DNA of 24,456 bases from an uncultured Haemophilus sp. (GTDB lineage Bacteria > Pseudomonadota > Gammaproteobacteria > Enterobacterales > Pasteurellaceae). The notes below the pieces were generated by a model that saw nothing but the letters and a program-made list of their open reading frames with translations, did no database searches and had not been told where the DNA came from. The stretch's first letter is position 1. Every line of letters begins with the position of its first letter. The stretch covers positions 1-24,456 of the forward strand of contig CAJLFU010000028.1 of the NCBI GenBank assembly GCA_905205995.1. The letters run 5' to 3'. Below, piece after piece: positions 15,519 through 22,982 of this stretch. A program made the position numbers and the translations under genes.

Positions 15519-16889
15519 TTAAATATTACTGATAAAAATCACCAAAATAATCACTGGAACCACAAATTTGACATAGTTAAACCAGATTGTGGTGAAGCCT
15601 GAATTTGGTGTCGGAGATAACTCTTTTTTCGCATCGTCTTTTAACACGAAACCAACGAAAATGGCACAACCAAGTGCGGTCAGCATAAAGAGAATATTTC
15701 CGCTGACGAAATCGAAGGCATCGAAAATACTTTTACCGAAAATGGTGACATCTTTCCAAAGGTTATCACCTAGAATAGAGGGCACGTTACCGAATAAGAA
15801 AATCCCCATTAAGGTAACAAAAATCGCTTTGCCGCGGCGCATTCTGAGTTTTTCTTGTAATGCGGTGATGATGACTTCGTAAATCGTAATTGATGTGGTT
15901 AATGCCGCAATAAGCAATAAACCGAAGAACACGATAGCAAAGAATTTACCCGCCCATAAATGTGAGAATACAATTGGTAAACTTTGGAAAACCAAGGTTG
16001 GGCCAGCGTTAGGTTCAATCCCGAATGTGAATAATGATGGGAAGATCATAAAACCACATAACACAGCGATAATGGTGTTTGTGAAACCTGTAATAACGGC
16101 TGTGTGAATAAGGTTTTCTTCCTTGTTTAAATAGCTGGAGAGGGTAATCAATACACCGAAACCAAGGCTTAATGCGAAGAATACTTGGCCTAATACGAAG
16201 ATGAATAATTTAGGTGTGATTTTGCTGAAATCAGGTTTTAAGTAGAAAGTCACACCTTCCATTGCGCCAGGTAGGGTAAGATTACGAATTACCATACCAA
16301 TTAGGAAGATAAAGAGTAATGGCATTAAGTATTTTACAGAACGTTCAATCCCGCCGATGATACCTTTCGCCAAAATAATGTAATTCACCGCCACAAACAG
16401 GAAGGTGTAAAGCATGATTTCCCATGGACTGTTGCTGATGTGTAAATCGTAGAAATCTTTGGCTACTTCTTTTGTAATTGGTGCAGAAATATCAAGAGTA
16501 TTATTAATCAGGTTGATGATATAAGACATTACCCAACCACCTAACACCATGTAATAGGCCATGATACCAAATGCGCCGAGAAGGCCCATGTAGCCGATAA
16601 TTTTCCAATATTTGGAGATATTTTTACCTTTATCTTGGATTTTATCGCCAAAGGCATCAATGGAATTCACACGTAAACGGCGACCAATGACGTTTTCCAC
16701 TAAAATCATCGGGATACCAATTACAATCATCGCGATACAAAAGAGGAGTACGTAGGCACCACCGCCATTTTCACCCACTAAATAAGGAAAGCGCCATGTT
16801 GCCCCAAAGCCAACTGTCGCGCCCGCTACGGTGAGCACATAAGTTAATCGGCTAGACCACGTTTGGCGAGATTGATTGTTTGTTGTCAT
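15519..16889 (-). CDS. Sodium:neurotransmitter symporter (NSS/SNF) family transporter
   Basis: A 456-residue inner-membrane protein with 11-12 hydrophobic segments and the LeuT fold, predicted to import an amino acid or related compound with Na+. Helix 1 reads GATVGFGATWRFPY followed by ENGGGAY, and helix 6 reads GQVFFALSLGFG. By hand alignment with LeuT, Asn27 and Thr254 of the Na1 site are Ala30 and Ala239 here, while Asn286 is kept as Asn271. The Na2 residues on helix 8 (AALTTS, 328-333) look intact. The substrate is unknown. The ATG has CGGAA upstream, 26 bp after nth, so it may be read through from the rsx-nth operon. An uptake signal lies at 15672-15680. Confidence 0.9.
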   Translation of the reverse strand: MTTNNQSRQTWSSRLTYVLTVAGATVGFGATWRFPYLVGENGGGAYVLLFCIAMIVIGIPMILVENVIGRRLRVNSIDAFGDKIQDKGKNISKYWKIIGYMGLLGAFGIMAYYMVLGGWVMSYIINLINNTLDISAPITKEVAKDFYDLHISNSPWEIMLYTFLFVAVNYIILAKGIIGGIERSVKYLMPLLFIFLIGMVIRNLTLPGAMEGVTFYLKPDFSKITPKLFIFVLGQVFFALSLGFGVLITLSSYLNKEENLIHTAVITGFTNTIIAVLCGFMIFPSLFTFGIEPNAGPTLVFQSLPIVFSHLWAGKFFAIVFFGLLLIAALTTSITIYEVIITALQEKLRMRRGKAIFVTLMGIFLFGNVPSILGDNLWKDVTIFGKSIFDAFDFVSGNILFMLTALGCAIFVGFVLKDDAKKELSPTPNSGFTTIWFNYVKFVVPVIILVIFISNI

Positions 16890-16915
16890 AATATATTCCG
16901 TTTGATTTTATTCGT

Positions 16916-17551
16916 TTAATATTCTGTTTTTTCTTTGTATTCGCAGAGATCTTCAATAATGCAAGCACCGCAGCGAGGTTTGCGCGCAGTGCAAGTATAA
17001 CGCCCATGTAAAATAAGCCAGTGATGCACATCCACTTTAAATTCTTTAGGCACAACTTTGAGCAGTTTTTCTTCTACTTTTACCACATCTTTACCAGGGG
17101 CAAAATTCGTGCGGTTGCATACGCGAAAAATATGGGTGTCCACTGCAATAGTCGGGTGACCGAAAGCGGTATTTAATACCACATTTGCGGTTTTCCTGCC
17201 AACACCCGCAAGGGCTTCTAAGGCTTCACGGCTTTCAGGTACTTCGCCGTTGTGTTTCTCAACTAAATCACGGCAGGTTTTAATAATATTTTCTGCTTTG
17301 CTGTTATAAAGCCCAATGGTTTTAATGTATTCTTTTAACCCCTCTAAGCCAAGATCTAAAATGGCTTGTGGCGTATTTGCCACGGGGAATAATTTTGCCG
17401 TCGCTTTATTGACACCTTTATCGGTCGCTTGAGCCGATAAGATCACGGCGATGAGTAATTCGAAAGGCGAATTATACTCTAATTCCGTGGTGGGATGCGG
17501 GTTTTGCTCCCGAAGTCGAGTGAGAATTTCAATTCGTTTAGCTTGGTTCAT
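16916..17551 (-). CDS. nth: Endonuclease III (DNA glycosylase/AP lyase)
   Basis: Base-excision repair enzyme for oxidised pyrimidines. The 211-residue protein matches E. coli Nth in length and numbering. The helix-hairpin-helix LAGVGRKTANVV contains catalytic Lys120, and Asp138 in AVDTHIFRVCNR is the second catalytic residue. The [4Fe-4S] cysteines are Cys187, Cys194, Cys197 and Cys203 (C-x6-C-x2-C-x5-C). Its ATG overlaps the rsxE stop (ATGA), so it is the last gene coupled to the rsx operon, the same arrangement as in E. coli. An Fe-S enzyme next to a redox complex fits, though no direct link is shown by sequence. Confidence 0.96.
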   Translation of the reverse strand: MNQAKRIEILTRLREQNPHPTTELEYNSPFELLIAVILSAQATDKGVNKATAKLFPVANTPQAILDLGLEGLKEYIKTIGLYNSKAENIIKTCRDLVEKHNGEVPESREALEALAGVGRKTANVVLNTAFGHPTIAVDTHIFRVCNRTNFAPGKDVVKVEEKLLKVVPKEFKVDVHHWLILHGRYTCTARKPRCGACIIEDLCEYKEKTEY

Positions 17552-18258
17552 TTTTTCATATCAATTCGGTTTTTAATCGCCAATAGGATGCCTAATCCAA
17601 TAAAAGCACCTGGCGGAAGAATAAAGAGTAAAAAGCTACTGTCAGCGTGATAAATATGTAATGTAAGGAATTTCGCACCTTGGCCAAACAGATTTTCAAT
17701 GCCTTCAAAAAGGGTGCCTTGACCTAAGATTTCACGTAACGCACCTAATACGGTGATACTTAATGCCATGCCTAATCCCATTGAAAAACCATCCCAGGCA
17801 GCATGTGCAACGCTATTTTTAGAGGCAAAGGCTTCTGCACGTCCAATCACAATACAGTTGGTTACGATTAAAGGAATAAAAATCCCGAGTGCTTGATAGA
17901 GTGTATAGGTGTAAGCATTCATCAATAATTGCACTACAGTTACAGTGGTGGCAATAATCATCACATAAATTGGAATACGAATATCATGAGGAATTTGCTT
18001 ACGAAAGAGCGAAACAACTGTATTGGTGCAAGTTAAAACCAACATTGTCGCAAGCCCTAAACCTAAGGCATTTGTTGCCGTACTCGAAACAGCTAAGAGC
18101 GGACAGAGTCCTAATAATTGCACGAGGGTTGAGTTGTTTTTCCATACACCCTGAATAAAGATTTCTTTCCAAACAGAAGGCGTTTGAGTTATTTCTTCTG
18201 AATTTTCAACCGCTCTTTGCTCATCAAGTGCGGTCGTTTTTTCGATTAAATCAGTCAT
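17548..18258 (-). CDS. rsxE: Ion-translocating oxidoreductase subunit RsxE/RnfE
   Basis: Integral membrane subunit of the Rsx/Rnf complex, about six helices. In related Nqr/Rnf structures a [2Fe-2S] centre is held by cysteines of this subunit and its homologue RsxA; the candidates here are Cys52 (LGLCPLLAVS) and Cys135 (VTNCIVIG). The product is 236 residues starting at the ATG at 18258, with AGGA 8 nt upstream; a longer reading to 18318 runs into rsxG. About 26 residues precede the point where E. coli RsxE begins (EIFIQGVWKNNS). They are encoded over an inverted uptake-signal pair (18209-18217 and 18226-18234). The gap to rsxG is 10 bp. Confidence 0.94.
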   Translation of the reverse strand: MTDLIEKTTALDEQRAVENSEEITQTPSVWKEIFIQGVWKNNSTLVQLLGLCPLLAVSSTATNALGLGLATMLVLTCTNTVVSLFRKQIPHDIRIPIYVMIIATTVTVVQLLMNAYTYTLYQALGIFIPLIVTNCIVIGRAEAFASKNSVAHAAWDGFSMGLGMALSITVLGALREILGQGTLFEGIENLFGQGAKFLTLHIYHADSSFLLFILPPGAFIGLGILLAIKNRIDMKK

Positions 18259-18268
18259 AATAAATATC

Positions 18269-18895
18269 CTATTGCGCGTATTTTTTTGCCATCTCGTTGA
18301 GTAATGCTTCATTTTCAAGCATCACGAGAGCAGAGCGTTTTACTTGATTCACAATCGCGCGTGGCGTAATGGTTGCACCAGAAAATTGATCAAATTTACC
18401 GCCATCTTTTTTGACCGCCCAATCTTTTAGGCTTTCCGGTACGATAACTTGGTTTGTAAAACTCAAAATCCAATCGGAAATGCGAAGTTCGATTTTATCG
18501 CCCAATCCTGGGGTTTCATGATGTTCAATCACACGCACACCTAAAACTTCACCTTTTGGTGTCATACCCACTAATAAACGGATATTTCCCGAATAGCCAT
18601 CTGGTGCTGTGGTTTCATAAGCATAGGCTGTTGGCTCATGATCTTTGATTGCAAAATAGACTTTTTGAATACCTTTGAGTTTATCTTGCTCGGGCGTCTC
18701 CACGCTTTCAAGCAAGCTATTATTAAAATAATCTTGAGGGATTACTTGGAGCAATAACGCTTTTTGTTGTTCAGCCATGGCTTCATCAATTTTATCTTTG
18801 GTTAGCATATAAATGCCCGCAGAAACTGCCGTACAAAGCAATGCGATGAAACCTAATAAAAGACCAAAACGGGAGGTGACTTTAAAAATACCCAT
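18269..18895 (-). CDS. rsxG: Ion-translocating oxidoreductase subunit RsxG/RnfG (covalent FMN)
   Basis: A 208-residue periplasmic subunit anchored by one N-terminal helix (about 8-32). The covalent FMN attachment motif SGAT (172-175) puts the modified residue at Thr175, the number reported for the Vibrio RnfG. The FMN-binding domain includes HHETPGLGDKIE (125-136). The ATG shares one base with the rsxD stop (TAATG), so the two are translationally coupled. Confidence 0.95.
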   Translation of the reverse strand: MGIFKVTSRFGLLLGFIALLCTAVSAGIYMLTKDKIDEAMAEQQKALLLQVIPQDYFNNSLLESVETPEQDKLKGIQKVYFAIKDHEPTAYAYETTAPDGYSGNIRLLVGMTPKGEVLGVRVIEHHETPGLGDKIELRISDWILSFTNQVIVPESLKDWAVKKDGGKFDQFSGATITPRAIVNQVKRSALVMLENEALLNEMAKKYAQ

Positions 18896-19977
18896 TATTT
18901 ACTCCCTTTTGCAAAGTGGCCAGCTACACGAGGGCGGGTGTAGTAGTCGATAAGTGGCACACAAATATTACTTAACAAAATCGCAAATGCTACGCCGTCA
19001 GGGTAGTTTCCAAAGTAACGAATGAGGTAAACCAATAACCCGACTAAAGTACCAAATACAAGCTTACCACGAGGTGTGATAGAAGCTGTGACAGGGTCAG
19101 TCGCAATAAAGAATGCACCGAACATCATGGCGCCACTAAAGAGTTGGCTTATCATACTTAAATGATGATGGCCTGACATCGCAGTGATTGTTGCTAAGGT
19201 CACAAAGGTCACTAGCATTGAAACGGGAATTTGCCAGTGAATTTTTTTCTTTAAGATTAATACAATCCCACCAAGCATAAAGGCAAGATTAACCTGCCAC
19301 CAACCTTCAGCAAAGTCAGTCCCGTTTTGTAATAAAATCGGTAATTTTACAAAATCATGGAATACGCTTTCATCGCCTTGATGTAAGTTATAGAAGATTT
19401 TTGCGCTGTCTAATGGCGTCGCTTGTGTAATTCCATCAATGGAATGGACGAGTTGGCTTAAGCTAAAACCGTCAGTGGTTAAGCCTGTGAAAATTAAAGA
19501 AAGAGAATCCTCAAATGTTGGAGGTTCATTTAATAATGAAATCGGTGGCATCCAACTTGTCATTTGTAGAGGGAAAGAAATCAATAGCACCACATAACCC
19601 ACCATAGCCGGATTAAATGGGTTTTGTCCTAAACCACCATAAACATGTTTACCTAGAATAACAGCAGAAAGCGTACCAATTAAAATCACCCAATAAGGTG
19701 CATAAGGCGGAATTGCCATTGCTAAAATTAAGGCAGTAAGCACCACGCTAAAATCTGAAATATAGACCAGGTTTGGCTTATTGCGCAATTTGGTCACAAT
19801 AAACTCAAGCACTAATGCAAAAGAAATAGCCAAGGTGGATTGCACCAAAACACCCATTCCAAAAAAATAAATCTGTGTGAGCAAGGCAGGCAGCATGGCT
19901 GCAATCACCCATAACATAATACGGGCGGTTAATTTGCCTGAATGGGTATGAGGCGAACTCACCATTTTCTTAAACAT
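18895..19977 (-). CDS. rsxD: Ion-translocating oxidoreductase subunit RsxD/RnfD
   Basis: A 360-residue polytopic subunit (about nine to ten helices). The conserved GGLGQNPFNPAMVGY loop (114-128) and FFIATDPVTA segment are present. The covalent flavin site is Thr187 in DGITQATPLD, the same position as in E. coli (DGISQATPLD). The C-terminus PLIDYYTRPRV is typical. The chosen ATG at 19977 has AGGAAAA upstream; a second Met at residue 5 is possible. It starts 14 bp after the rsxC stop. Confidence 0.95.
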   Translation of the reverse strand: MFKKMVSSPHTHSGKLTARIMLWVIAAMLPALLTQIYFFGMGVLVQSTLAISFALVLEFIVTKLRNKPNLVYISDFSVVLTALILAMAIPPYAPYWVILIGTLSAVILGKHVYGGLGQNPFNPAMVGYVVLLISFPLQMTSWMPPISLLNEPPTFEDSLSLIFTGLTTDGFSLSQLVHSIDGITQATPLDSAKIFYNLHQGDESVFHDFVKLPILLQNGTDFAEGWWQVNLAFMLGGIVLILKKKIHWQIPVSMLVTFVTLATITAMSGHHHLSMISQLFSGAMMFGAFFIATDPVTASITPRGKLVFGTLVGLLVYLIRYFGNYPDGVAFAILLSNICVPLIDYYTRPRVAGHFAKGSK

Positions 19978-19991
19978 AATCTTTTCCTGCG

Positions 19992-22322
19992 TTATTCTGT
20001 TTCTTTAGCAGCTTCAGCCGCCACTTTTTTTGCTTTAGCTCTTGCTATGGCTGCTGCGATAGCAGCTTTTTTCGGATCAAGTGCGGTTGGGTTTTCATCT
20101 GTTTTTTCGACCGCACTCTCAGTTTCATTTGTTGTAACTGCTTCACGTTGAGCGGCAGCTTTCTTCGCTTTAGCTCTCGCAATGGCTGCAGCTACTGCGG
20201 CTTTTTTCGGATCAAGTGCAGTTGGGTTTTCATCCGTTTTTTCGACCGCACTTTCAGTTTCATTTGTTGTAACTGCTTCACTTTGTGCGGCAGCTTTCTT
20301 GGCTTTGGCTCTCGCTATGGCTGCAGCTACTGCGGCTTTTTTCGGATCAAGTGAGGTTGGATTTTCATCTGTTTTTTCGACCGTACTTTCAGTTTCATTT
20401 GTCGCAATTGTTTCACCTTGAGCGGCGGCTTTCTTCGCTTTGGCTCTCGCAATGGCTGCAGCTACCGCGGCTTTTTTAGGATCAAGAGCGGTTGGATTTT
20501 CATCTGTTTTTTCTACCGTACTTTCAGTTGCATTTGTTGTAGCAGTTTCACCTTGAGCAGCTGCTTTTTTTGCTTTTGCTCTTGCTAGAGCTGCAGCAAC
20601 AGCTGCTTTCTTCGCTTCTTTTTCATCAGTTTGTGACGTTGTTGCATTTGTCACTGTGCCTGTATCTGCTTGTGCTTGTTGTTTAGCTAGGCGACGGGCT
20701 TTACGTTGCTCCATGAGCTCATGGTTATCCGGTAAGATTTCGCCTTTCTCAGATACGATAGTTTTTGTTTCTTTGGTTACTGATGAGTTTGCTTGTTTAG
20801 CTTTTAAGCGTTCTAAGGCTGCTTTAACCGGGTCTTCACCTTTTTGTTTTGCCAGTTCTTCACGACGAGCTTCTGCCGCACGTTGTGAACGTGCTTTACG
20901 CTCTTGTTCTTCACGCTCCATACGAGCTTGTTTGGCTTCAAAACGGATTTTAGCCTCTTCGGCTTTTTTCGCTTTTTCTTTAATTTCCCAAATTTTAGCT
21001 TTTTCTTGTCGGAAATATTGGATAAGCGGAATATGGCTTGGGCAAACATAAGCACACACGCCACATTCGATACAATCTTTTAAGCTGTATTCTTCAGATT
21101 TTTGATGATCTTCACTGCGAGCATACCAATAAAGTTGCTGTGGCATTAAATTAACAGGGCAAGCGTCAGAACAAGCAGAGCAGCGAATACAAGATTGTTC
21201 CGGTTCGGGTTCACCATATTCAAAATGATCAGGTGCCAATAGACAGTTAATTAATTTGGTAACAGGAGCATTGAGATCTGAAAGTTGCAATCCCATCATC
21301 GGTCCACCGGCGAAAACAGGGAAACGTTCGTCATATTGATAGCCAACTTGCGCTAATAAGTGGTCAACTGGTGTACCTAAGCGAACCCAGTAATTGCCTT
21401 TCTCTGAAATTTTATCACCCGTAAGCGTGACGACTCGCTCTATTAACGGTTCGTCATTAATGACCGCTCTTTTTATCGCAAAAGCCGTGCCGACATTATG
21501 CATTAATACACCAATATCATAAGAACGTCCGCCACTTGGCACTTCCATGCCGGTAAGTAAATAAATCAGCTGTTTGGCTGCACCAGATGGATATTTAGTC
21601 GGAATAACGCGCAATTCAATGTCATTTGCACCATGTAGCGATTGTTGAATAGCCTGAATCGCTTCAGGTTTATTGTCTTCAACCGCAATCACCACTTTTT
21701 CAGGGCGTAAGATATAACGTAAGATGCGAATCCCTTCGATCATTTCATCGGTGTAATCACGCATTAAGCGGTCATCACAGGTAATATAGGGTTCGCATTC
21801 CGCGCCGTTAATAATTAAGAGTTTAACTTTCTTTTCAGCCGATTGGATTTTGGCGGCAGTCGGGAATACCGCACCACCTAAGCCCGCAACCCCCGCTTGG
21901 TAAATGCGATCAATGAGTTGTTCAACAGGTAATGTGAAGAATTCTTCAAGTGGAAATTGCTCACGCCATTTATCCAAACCATCCGCTTGAATATGAATCA
22001 TATCCTCAGTTAAACCAGAAGGATGAGGCGCAACATGTTTTCCGATAAATTTTACAGTACCAGAAGTCGGTGCATGAACAGGCAAGGTTCTTAAGCCATC
22101 ACCTTGTGTTAAAGGTTGGCCTTTTAGGACATAATCACCTTCTTTAACTAATACATTTCCTGCTGTGCCAGCATGTTGTTTAATCGGCACATAAAAATCA
22201 TGAGCAAGTTCTGATTGCTGAATAGGGGATTGGTTTGATTGAGATTTCATTTCAGGTGGATGAATACCGCCTTTGAAATCCCAAATTTTGCCGGAGTTAA
22301 ATCTTGTTAATACATCAGCCAT
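19992..22322 (-). CDS. rsxC: Ion-translocating oxidoreductase subunit RsxC/RnfC with tandem C-terminal repeats
   Basis: Soluble electron-input subunit, predicted 776 residues (E. coli 740). Order: N-terminal barrel/sandwich region; the NADH/FMN-binding domain with GLGGAVFPTAAK (148-158), GAECEPYITCDDR and SGAAKQLIYLLTG; two [4Fe-4S] motifs at Cys378/381/384/388 and Cys417/420/423/427. A Lys/Glu/Arg/Ala-rich helix follows, then four full 45-residue repeats (571-750) and one partial repeat (751-776). I chose the ATG at 22322 (MADVLTRFNSG, GGGGAG upstream), which overlaps the rsxB stop by 8 bp; an in-frame TTG at 22340 gives six extra unlikely residues. The tail length is expected to vary between strains. 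Confidence 0.95.
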   Translation of the reverse strand: MADVLTRFNSGKIWDFKGGIHPPEMKSQSNQSPIQQSELAHDFYVPIKQHAGTAGNVLVKEGDYVLKGQPLTQGDGLRTLPVHAPTSGTVKFIGKHVAPHPSGLTEDMIHIQADGLDKWREQFPLEEFFTLPVEQLIDRIYQAGVAGLGGAVFPTAAKIQSAEKKVKLLIINGAECEPYITCDDRLMRDYTDEMIEGIRILRYILRPEKVVIAVEDNKPEAIQAIQQSLHGANDIELRVIPTKYPSGAAKQLIYLLTGMEVPSGGRSYDIGVLMHNVGTAFAIKRAVINDEPLIERVVTLTGDKISEKGNYWVRLGTPVDHLLAQVGYQYDERFPVFAGGPMMGLQLSDLNAPVTKLINCLLAPDHFEYGEPEPEQSCIRCSACSDACPVNLMPQQLYWYARSEDHQKSEEYSLKDCIECGVCAYVCPSHIPLIQYFRQEKAKIWEIKEKAKKAEEAKIRFEAKQARMEREEQERKARSQRAAEARREELAKQKGEDPVKAALERLKAKQANSSVTKETKTIVSEKGEILPDNHELMEQRKARRLAKQQAQADTGTVTNATTSQTDEKEAKKAAVAAALARAKAKKAAAQGETATTNATESTVEKTDENPTALDPKKAAVAAAIARAKAKKAAAQGETIATNETESTVEKTDENPTSLDPKKAAVAAAIARAKAKKAAAQSEAVTTNETESAVEKTDENPTALDPKKAAVAAAIARAKAKKAAAQREAVTTNETESAVEKTDENPTALDPKKAAIAAAIARAKAKKVAAEAAKETE
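19995..20612 (-). repeat. 135-bp in-frame tandem repeat array at the 3' end of rsxC
   Basis: Four full units of 135 bp (20073-20612) and a partial fifth (19995-20072). The motif GGATCAAG returns at 20074, 20209, 20344 and 20479. Each unit encodes an Ala/Lys helix (AVAAAIARAKAKKAAAQ) and a spacer ending KTDENPT(A/S)LDPK. Each unit also carries an uptake-signal-like word on each strand; only those at 20079-20087 (+) and 20245-20253 (-) are exact. Because 135 is a multiple of 3, copy-number change keeps the reading frame. Confidence 0.95.
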
Positions 22323-22908
22323 GTGATTCCGACTCCCCAACCACTAATTTTTTCTCGATTTCTGTGGTATTTACAACCGGAATGACTAATTTAGGATCAA
22401 ATTTCCAGTTCCAATTATCAATATCTTTTTTCACTTTAATCATGGAAATACAATCTGTCGGACAAGGTGCGACGCAAAGTTCACAGCCTGTACAGAGATC
22501 GGCAATAATGGTGTGCATCGCTTTATTCGTGCCAATAATGGCATCAACAGGGCAGGCTTGAATGCATTTGGTACAGCCGATACACATATTTTCATCAATA
22601 AAGGCAACCATTTCTTCTGGTTCTGCCACATCATCCATTGCGGGCACATCAACGCCCATGATTTCGGCAATTTTTACCACCGTTGGACGACCACCAGGCA
22701 CACATTTTGTGATAACGTCACCATTGGCAATCGCTTCGGCATAAGGCTTGCAACCAGGATAGCCGCATTGCCCACATTGGCTTTGCGGTAAGATGGCATC
22801 AATTTTTTCAACGATAGGATCAGCTTCGACTTTTAATTTAATCGAAGCAACGCCTAAAATCGCACCAAAAATTAAAGCGAGAACGGTTACTGAAATTAAG
22901 ATAAACAT
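22315..22908 (-). CDS. rsxB: Ion-translocating oxidoreductase subunit RsxB/RnfB (Fe-S)
   Basis: Membrane-anchored iron-sulfur subunit, 197 residues. One N-terminal helix (1-24) is followed by the Rnf-type cluster domain with Cys45, Cys48, Cys53 and Cys69 (QCGQCGYPGC), then two ferredoxin-like clusters at Cys109/112/115/119 and Cys139/142/145/149. Its ATG shares one base with the stop of a 24-codon ORF upstream (TAATG). The sequence before the ATG is A-rich without a good Shine-Dalgarno, so translation probably depends on ribosomes arriving from that ORF. The 3' end overlaps rsxC by 8 bp. Confidence 0.95.
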   Translation of the reverse strand: MFILISVTVLALIFGAILGVASIKLKVEADPIVEKIDAILPQSQCGQCGYPGCKPYAEAIANGDVITKCVPGGRPTVVKIAEIMGVDVPAMDDVAEPEEMVAFIDENMCIGCTKCIQACPVDAIIGTNKAMHTIIADLCTGCELCVAPCPTDCISMIKVKKDIDNWNWKFDPKLVIPVVNTTEIEKKLVVGESESHG

Positions 22909-22982
22909 TATTTTTTAGTGTTATTCCAAAATAAGCCGAGAAAAATCACGGTGACAGTAATAAACATCAAGAGATAAATCAT
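22908..22982 (-). CDS. Unannotated 24-residue single-helix membrane peptide between rsxA and rsxB
   Basis: The complete reading frame is 24 codons plus TAA. The peptide begins MIYLLMFITVTVIF, continues with a hydrophobic run LGLFW, and ends in a polar, basic tail NNTKK: one transmembrane helix, tail probably cytoplasmic. Its ATG overlaps the rsxA TGA (ATGA), and its TAA shares one base with the rsxB ATG (TAATG), so it fills the 70-bp gap exactly and is coupled on both sides. Only a GGG at suitable distance serves as ribosome site. It is not in the rsxB frame, so it is not an N-terminal extension, but slippage by -1 on the A6 run just before its stop would fuse it to RsxB. I know of no named family. 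It could be a small Rsx subunit, a coupling ORF, or a non-functional filler. Confidence 0.6.
   Translation of the reverse strand: MIYLLMFITVTVIFLGLFWNNTKK

Larger units (their letters stand above)
5325..20253. repeat. Dispersed DNA-uptake signal sequences (AAGTGCGGT), 14 exact copies
   Basis: Exact copies on the plus strand start at 8384, 10857, 13484, 15191, 15672, 18226 and 20079. Exact copies on the minus strand (read as ACCGCACTT) start at 5325, 7156, 8566, 9472, 12835, 15309 and 20245. None lies in 1-5324 or after 20253; near matches exist, including AAGAGCGGT at 4558. Several on the plus strand continue as GGTCAAAA or similar, the extended H. influenzae-type signal. They mark recognition for DNA uptake in natural competence. 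Confidence 0.95.

Noticed and set aside
18259..18318. Earlier start for rsxE
   Set aside because: It runs into rsxG coding sequence and lacks a ribosome site, while AGGA precedes the ATG at 18258.
20148..20479. Antisense reading frames opposite the rsxC repeats
   Set aside because: They are long only because the repeat unit is a multiple of 3 and G+C-rich in one strand; products are Ser/Phe/Ala-rich with no known features.
19995..20612. CRISPR array
   Set aside because: The 135-bp units are contiguous, in frame and lack short repeats with unique spacers; they encode the RsxC tail.
22323..22340. TTG start for rsxC six codons earlier
   Set aside because: The ATG at 22322 begins the conserved N-terminus and has GGGGAG upstream.
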